From positions 3,405,458-3,469,457 of the forward strand of contig NZ_LR027842.1 in NCBI RefSeq assembly GCF_900607225.1: a stretch of 64,000 nucleotides of DNA, read 5' to 3'. Below are positions 61,182 through 64,000 of the stretch, piece by piece. Under the pieces are notes generated by a model. It was not told the DNA's origin. It ran no database searches and was given only the letters and a program-made list of their open reading frames with translations. The number at the start of each line of letters is the position of its first letter. Positions within the stretch are counted from its first letter, which is position 1. Source of the stretch: [Pseudopropionibacterium] massiliense (GTDB taxonomy: Bacteria > Actinomycetota > Actinomycetes > Propionibacteriales > Propionibacteriaceae). Both the position numbers and the translations under genes were made by a program.

Positions 61182-62090
61182 GGTCATCCGCTCCACCTGC
61201 ACGGCGTCGCCGAACTTCTGGACCAGCTCGTCGGCCCAGCCGGTTCGTTCGCTCAGGCAGAGGACGCGGGGTCGCCACCCGTCGTGCTGCCAGCCGAGGA
61301 TGATGCGACGCGTCAGCTCGGCCGCCAGGGGGCCGTCGCCCACGACCACGGGGTCGGGGACGGCGGCGTCGCTGGGGAAGGGCGGGCACAGCCGCAGGGT
61401 TTCCAGCGCCAGCTGGGTCACGCGACACACCGAGCGGGTGGCGTCCGAGGATGTGCGCGTCCACTGCCGGGCCAGGGCGGGGGAGTCGAACAGCGCCAGC
61501 GGTTTGACCTCGGGCGCGCTCGAGGCGACGCGGCTGACCAGGTTCGCGGTCTCGTTGTCGTCGCTGCCGACTATCACCACGTCTCCGGCGCCGCGAATCA
61601 CCCGCGTCAGGTGCGCGTCGCTGAGATCCGGGAGGACCGAGACGCCCCTGCCGGCCAGCCAGGCCTGGTCGGAGGGGTCGAGGTCGCCGACCACCACGAC
61701 CTTCGTGCCCGCCTCGCGGTAGGTGTCGTTGCCTGCCAGCGACGCCGCCTCCGGTCCGTTGCCGACCACGACGACGTGGTTCCGTCGCCGTTTGGCGTCG
61801 AAGAGCTGCTTCTGGTGCGTGAAAACAGCCAGGAGGACCTTCGCCACCGTGAAGAACGCGATGATCAGGGCCAGCCAGCGTGCCAGATTCAGAGTCAGCG
61901 GGGGGTTCTGTTCGGGCATGTCCAGGGCGAACAGCTGGAAGGCCCGGTAGAGGGCATCGAGGCATTGGAGGGTCGGGTCGGTCTCCCGCCAGCCCCACGT
62001 GCCAAGTGCCAACACCAGCAGCACGACGACGACCGCCCCGAGCAGGTACGCCTGACCCGAGTCCCGGTCCTTGTGATTTTCCATGGCCAC
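61143..62090 (-). CDS. TM-TrkA_N (RCK) protein, N-terminal half of a split TrkA_N-RyR sensor
   Basis: A 315-residue protein. Two helices at about 14-34 and 69-89 flank a short pore-like segment (LQCLDALYRAFQLFALDMPE) without a K+ channel TVGYG. A Rossmann domain follows with HVVVVGNGPEAASLA and VVVVGDLDPSDQ (NAD-binding TrkA_N). It starts at GTG 62090, or the ATG two codons later. The last residues MTLLPACVEARARY-stop come from the duplicated 28-bp repeat. It is the natural N-terminal half of the downstream RyR protein. Confidence 0.8.
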   Translation of the reverse strand: MAMENHKDRDSGQAYLLGAVVVVLLVLALGTWGWRETDPTLQCLDALYRAFQLFALDMPEQNPPLTLNLARWLALIIAFFTVAKVLLAVFTHQKQLFDAKRRRNHVVVVGNGPEAASLAGNDTYREAGTKVVVVGDLDPSDQAWLAGRGVSVLPDLSDAHLTRVIRGAGDVVIVGSDDNETANLVSRVASSAPEVKPLALFDSPALARQWTRTSSDATRSVCRVTQLALETLRLCPPFPSDAAVPDPVVVGDGPLAAELTRRIILGWQHDGWRPRVLCLSERTGWADELVQKFGDAVQVERMTLLPACVEARARY

Positions 62091-62157
62091 GCCAACCTCC
62101 AGGAATCGACCTCACGACTCCATGACGGACAACAGGGCGGAGCCGGTCGTGCCGATG

Positions 62158-62303
62158 GTGGTTGAGCCGACCTGCGAGCGTCAGCGAGTGGGTCGTGTCG
62201 AAACCTCTTGCGGGTGTCCGGGGACCTGGGGTTGGAGTCTGCCATTCGGGTGCGAGGTGGTTTCGACTCAGCCGTTCGCTGGCGCTCACGTGCTGGTCCA
62301 ACC
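62158..62303. repeat. interspersed repeat A, two inverted copies
   Basis: GGTTGAGCCGACCTGCGAGC (62160) with GTGTCGAAACC faces GGTTTCGACTCAGCCGTTCG (62259) with CTCACGTGCTGGTCCAACC. These are the reverse and forward halves also seen at 1244-1442, without MITE ends. Confidence 0.6.
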
Positions 62304-62326
62304 TGCTTGACGTAAGGTGTCGGAGC

Positions 62327-62710
62327 ATGGACACCAGCGCTCGGTTTCGCCGTTCGGGTCGGGTCAGGCTGGTTCGGGTGGCCGAACGGGTCGAGACCTG
62401 GACCACCGACTCCGGCAGCACCATGACCGCCCAGCCCGGTGACATGATCATCAGCTCCGGGGAGCGCACCTGGAGCATCACACCAGGCTGCTTCGCCGCC
62501 ACCTACGCGCAGGTCGAGGGGGATGTGTACGAACGCACCGGCGAGGTGCGGGCGCGACGCGCAGAACCGGGGGAGCGGGTCGCGACCCAGGAGGGCGAGG
62601 ACGTCGCGGGTCAGGACCAGTGGCGGGTCACCGACGACACCGGCAACTCGTGGTTCGTCCCGGAGGACGTCTTCGCGGCGAACTACCGTCCCGTTCCCGA
62701 AGCCGATTGA
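62327..62710 (+). CDS. PGDYG-like small protein next to the RyR system
   Basis: A 127-residue protein. TAQPGDMIISSGERTWSITP then GCFAATYAQVEG resembles the PGDYG/phage-type PGDxxVTG...PxxFxATY motif, twice (the second is WRVTDDTGNSWFVPEDVFAA then NYRPV). So it may hold two such units. The start is the ATG before DTSARFRRSGR. It is divergent from the TrkA_N/RyR pair across the repeat; a functional link is only inferred. Confidence 0.6.
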   Translation: MDTSARFRRSGRVRLVRVAERVETWTTDSGSTMTAQPGDMIISSGERTWSITPGCFAATYAQVEGDVYERTGEVRARRAEPGERVATQEGEDVAGQDQWRVTDDTGNSWFVPEDVFAANYRPVPEAD

Positions 62711-62723
62711 GCCGGACTGAAGC

Positions 62724-62772
62724 TGGTTGAGCCGGGCTGCGACGAAGGAGCGACCCATGTCGAAACCACGTG
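62724..62772. repeat. interspersed repeat A, reverse solitary copy
   Basis: GGTTGAGCCGGGCTGCGACG then AAGGAGCGACCCATGTCGAA ACCACG in reverse orientation, right after the 62327 gene. Confidence 0.55.
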
Positions 62773-62834
62773 ACGAGTATCCGCAGAACCTGCGCCCAGC
62801 CCCCCGGTGAGGGGTCTTCGGAGTGGGGTCTGAG

Positions 62835-63473
62835 TCAGTCCTCCTCGAATCCGAAGCGTTCGGCCAGCTCGGCGGCATAGGCGAGCCATTCGTCCCGGTC
62901 GTCGGGGTCGCAGTCGGCGTAGTAAAGGGCGGCGTGGTAGGACATGCGTGCCAGTTCTTTGTTTTCTGGTTGTATTGCCAGCGCGTCGCGGAGGCTGATT
63001 GCTGCTTCTCGCCACAGGGAGATCCGCTCGGGGTCCTCGGTGGGCAGCAACTGGGCCAGTCGTGCTGCCGAAATTCCCAAGTCCTGCAAGGCCTGAATAC
63101 TTCCGGGCAGCCGTGTAACGAGGTCACGACAGATGACAAGGGCTTCCCGGTAGAGCTCCAATGCTTGTTCGGGGTCGTTGCCGCGGAGTAAATCGGCAAT
63201 ATTGTTTAGAGAAGTAATGAGGTTTTGCTTGATTCGAAGGTTTTCAGGTTGAGCCTCGCTGAGGTCGCGCCGGATGCTGAGAGATTTCTTATAAAGTTCC
63301 AATGCCCGTTCAGGATTGACGCGTTCAATCAATTTGGCAACGTTCTCAAGGGTGATAGCCAGATCCCTTCTGACTTCGAGGTTTTTAGGGTACGCTTCAG
63401 CAAGATCTTGCGAGATCTTGAGTGATTCTCGATAAAGCTCTGACGCCCGCCCCGTTTCAACACTTCGCAGCAA
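62835..63473 (-). pseudogene. TPR protein, 3' part of a MITE-disrupted gene
   Basis: About 212 codons of tandem tetratricopeptide-type repeats (for example SLNNIADLLRGNDPEQALEL then YREALVICRDL, and YKKSLSIRRDLSEAQPENLR). These are protein-protein interaction helices. The C-terminus is AYAAELAERFGFEED. The frame continues exactly into the 5' part at 63554 if the MITE and one AAG are removed. Translation from internal starts may still make this part. Confidence 0.8.
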
Positions 63474-63474
63474 G

Positions 63475-63553
63475 GAGGCTTATTCACAGGCGACGCGTCG
63501 ACCAGCGAAACCCCTAGTCAGAGCGCACTTGAGGATGGCTGTGAATAAGCCTC
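63475..63553. mobile_element. 79-bp MITE inserted in the TPR gene
   Basis: Perfect 15-bp terminal inverted repeats GAGGCTTATTCACAG and CTGTGAATAAGCCTC, flanked by AAG on both sides (3-bp target duplication). No coding capacity. Excision restores the TPR frame (TASLLRSVETG). The interior is unrelated to the longer MITE copies beyond the ends, but the ends match the IS at 63709. Confidence 0.88.
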
Positions 63554-63708
63554 AAGGAGGCCGTATTGTTCAAAGAGCCAACAAGATCCCTCTTGCTCTG
63601 AAGGCTGTTCGGAGACTCTTCGGCGAGATTACGTCGGATACTAAGAGACTTTTGAAATAGTTTCAAGGATTGCTTTCTGTCGATCTCTCGCAGCAAGTTT
63701 CCTACATT
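63554..63708 (-). pseudogene. TPR protein, 5' part, cut off by an IS
   Basis: Reads (NVGN)LLREIDRKQSLKLFQK then SLSIRRNLAEESPNSLQSKR and DLVGSLNNTASL, a tetratricopeptide-type unit. The 5' end is lost where the IS end GAGGCTTATTCA begins at 63709. The N-terminus of the gene is presumably beyond the IS, outside the window. Confidence 0.75.
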
Positions 63709-64000
63709 GAGGCTTATTCATAGGGGTGTTTTGGTTTCCCTCAGCTAACGCTTTATCCCGAGGGGGGATGTGAGGGCGGCTTGCCCGATCTGGGATAATT
63801 CAAAGTGTAGAAACAAAAACCTCAGATGAAAGACAAGCCGCTGCCATGAATACTACCACAAGCCTTGACCGCAACCAGATCCTTGACCTGTGCGAACTGA
63901 TCCACACCTCCCGTTCCGGAAACCTTCCCGCAGCAGGGTCCCGCACCTTGGGGTTGTTCCGCTGTATCCAGGTCACTTTGTTGACGCTCAGACACAATCT
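63709..64000 (+). mobile_element. IS5-type insertion sequence, left end (continues past window)
   Basis: Begins GAGGCTTATTCATAGG, the same terminal inverted repeat as the MITEs. It contains the transposase gene from 63846. It interrupts the TPR gene. The right end and target duplication lie outside the window. It is the likely source of transposase for the MITE family. Confidence 0.75.
63846..64000 (+). CDS. IS5-family transposase, N-terminal part
   Basis: From ATG 63846 the frame reads MNTTTSLDRNQILDLCELIH then TSRSGNLPAAGSRTLGLFRC and IQVTLLTLRHN, open to the window edge. LGLFRCIQVTLLTLRHN is the helix-turn-helix lead-in typical of DDE_Tnp_4/IS5-type transposases. The 3-bp target duplications of the related MITEs suit some IS5 subgroups. 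Truncated by the window, so the catalytic DDE is not visible. Confidence 0.7.
   Translation, partial: MNTTTSLDRNQILDLCELIHTSRSGNLPAAGSRTLGLFRCIQVTLLTLRHN

Noticed and set aside
1..64000. CRISPR array
   Set aside because: The repeats seen are dispersed or in pairs without regular spacers; the 22-bp-spaced triplicate at 54020 is an operator-like site, too short for CRISPR.

Overview
The window is high-GC actinobacterial DNA, most likely from a Propionibacteriaceae member (Arachnia/Tessaracoccus-like). This is inferred from gene content and from the VSRET motif in ParA, where a parS site lies inside the coding sequence; the species is not proven. It lies near the chromosome origin: parA-parB sit beside five perfect parS sites, four of them in a 3.35 kb gene-free stretch, followed by trxA-trxB.

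Layout. 1-3350: gene-free, parS sites and interspersed repeats. 3.35-20.3 kb: housekeeping genes (parAB, trxAB, AzlCD, a prolyl oligopeptidase, an acyl-CoA hydrolase, a SorC regulator, MntP/MntR, tRNA-Pro, thymidine phosphorylase, an MFS transporter). 20.5-26.6 kb: a candidate leaderless-bacteriocin locus. A 52-residue Trp-rich cationic peptide resembling lacticin Q/aureocin A53 is surrounded by a YdbS/YdbT-type PH-domain pair, a two-component system and an ABC transporter. 26.9-34.8 kb: two paralogous small secreted peptides with a C-terminal two-cysteine loop, then four Tat-exported esterase paralogues plus a fifth remnant. Three of the esterases share one promoter/operator design, and two share a 382-bp identical tract. 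35.2-39.8 kb: Dps and an iron ABC importer behind a DtxR-like box. 40-49.5 kb: a VapBC-type pair, TetR with an NAD(P)-binding oxidoreductase and acetolactate decarboxylase, TerC, a lipoprotein penicillin-binding protein, a rhomboid protease and YibE/F. 49.5-64 kb: an accessory region with a Panacea-Doc toxin-antitoxin pair (Doc lacks its catalytic His), a truncated beta-helix gene, a DUF4143 ATPase behind 22-bp-spaced operators, an unrecognised operon with a 38-codon gene, a TrkA_N/RyR sensor split in two by a 61-bp insertion, and a TPR gene broken by a 79-bp MITE.

Mobile DNA. The MITEs have GAGGCTT...AAGCCTC terminal inverted repeats, and several have 3-bp target duplications. An IS with the same end and an IS5-like transposase begins at 63709 and runs off the window, so it is the likely parent element. 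Excising the MITE at 63475-63553 in silico restores the TPR reading frame exactly.
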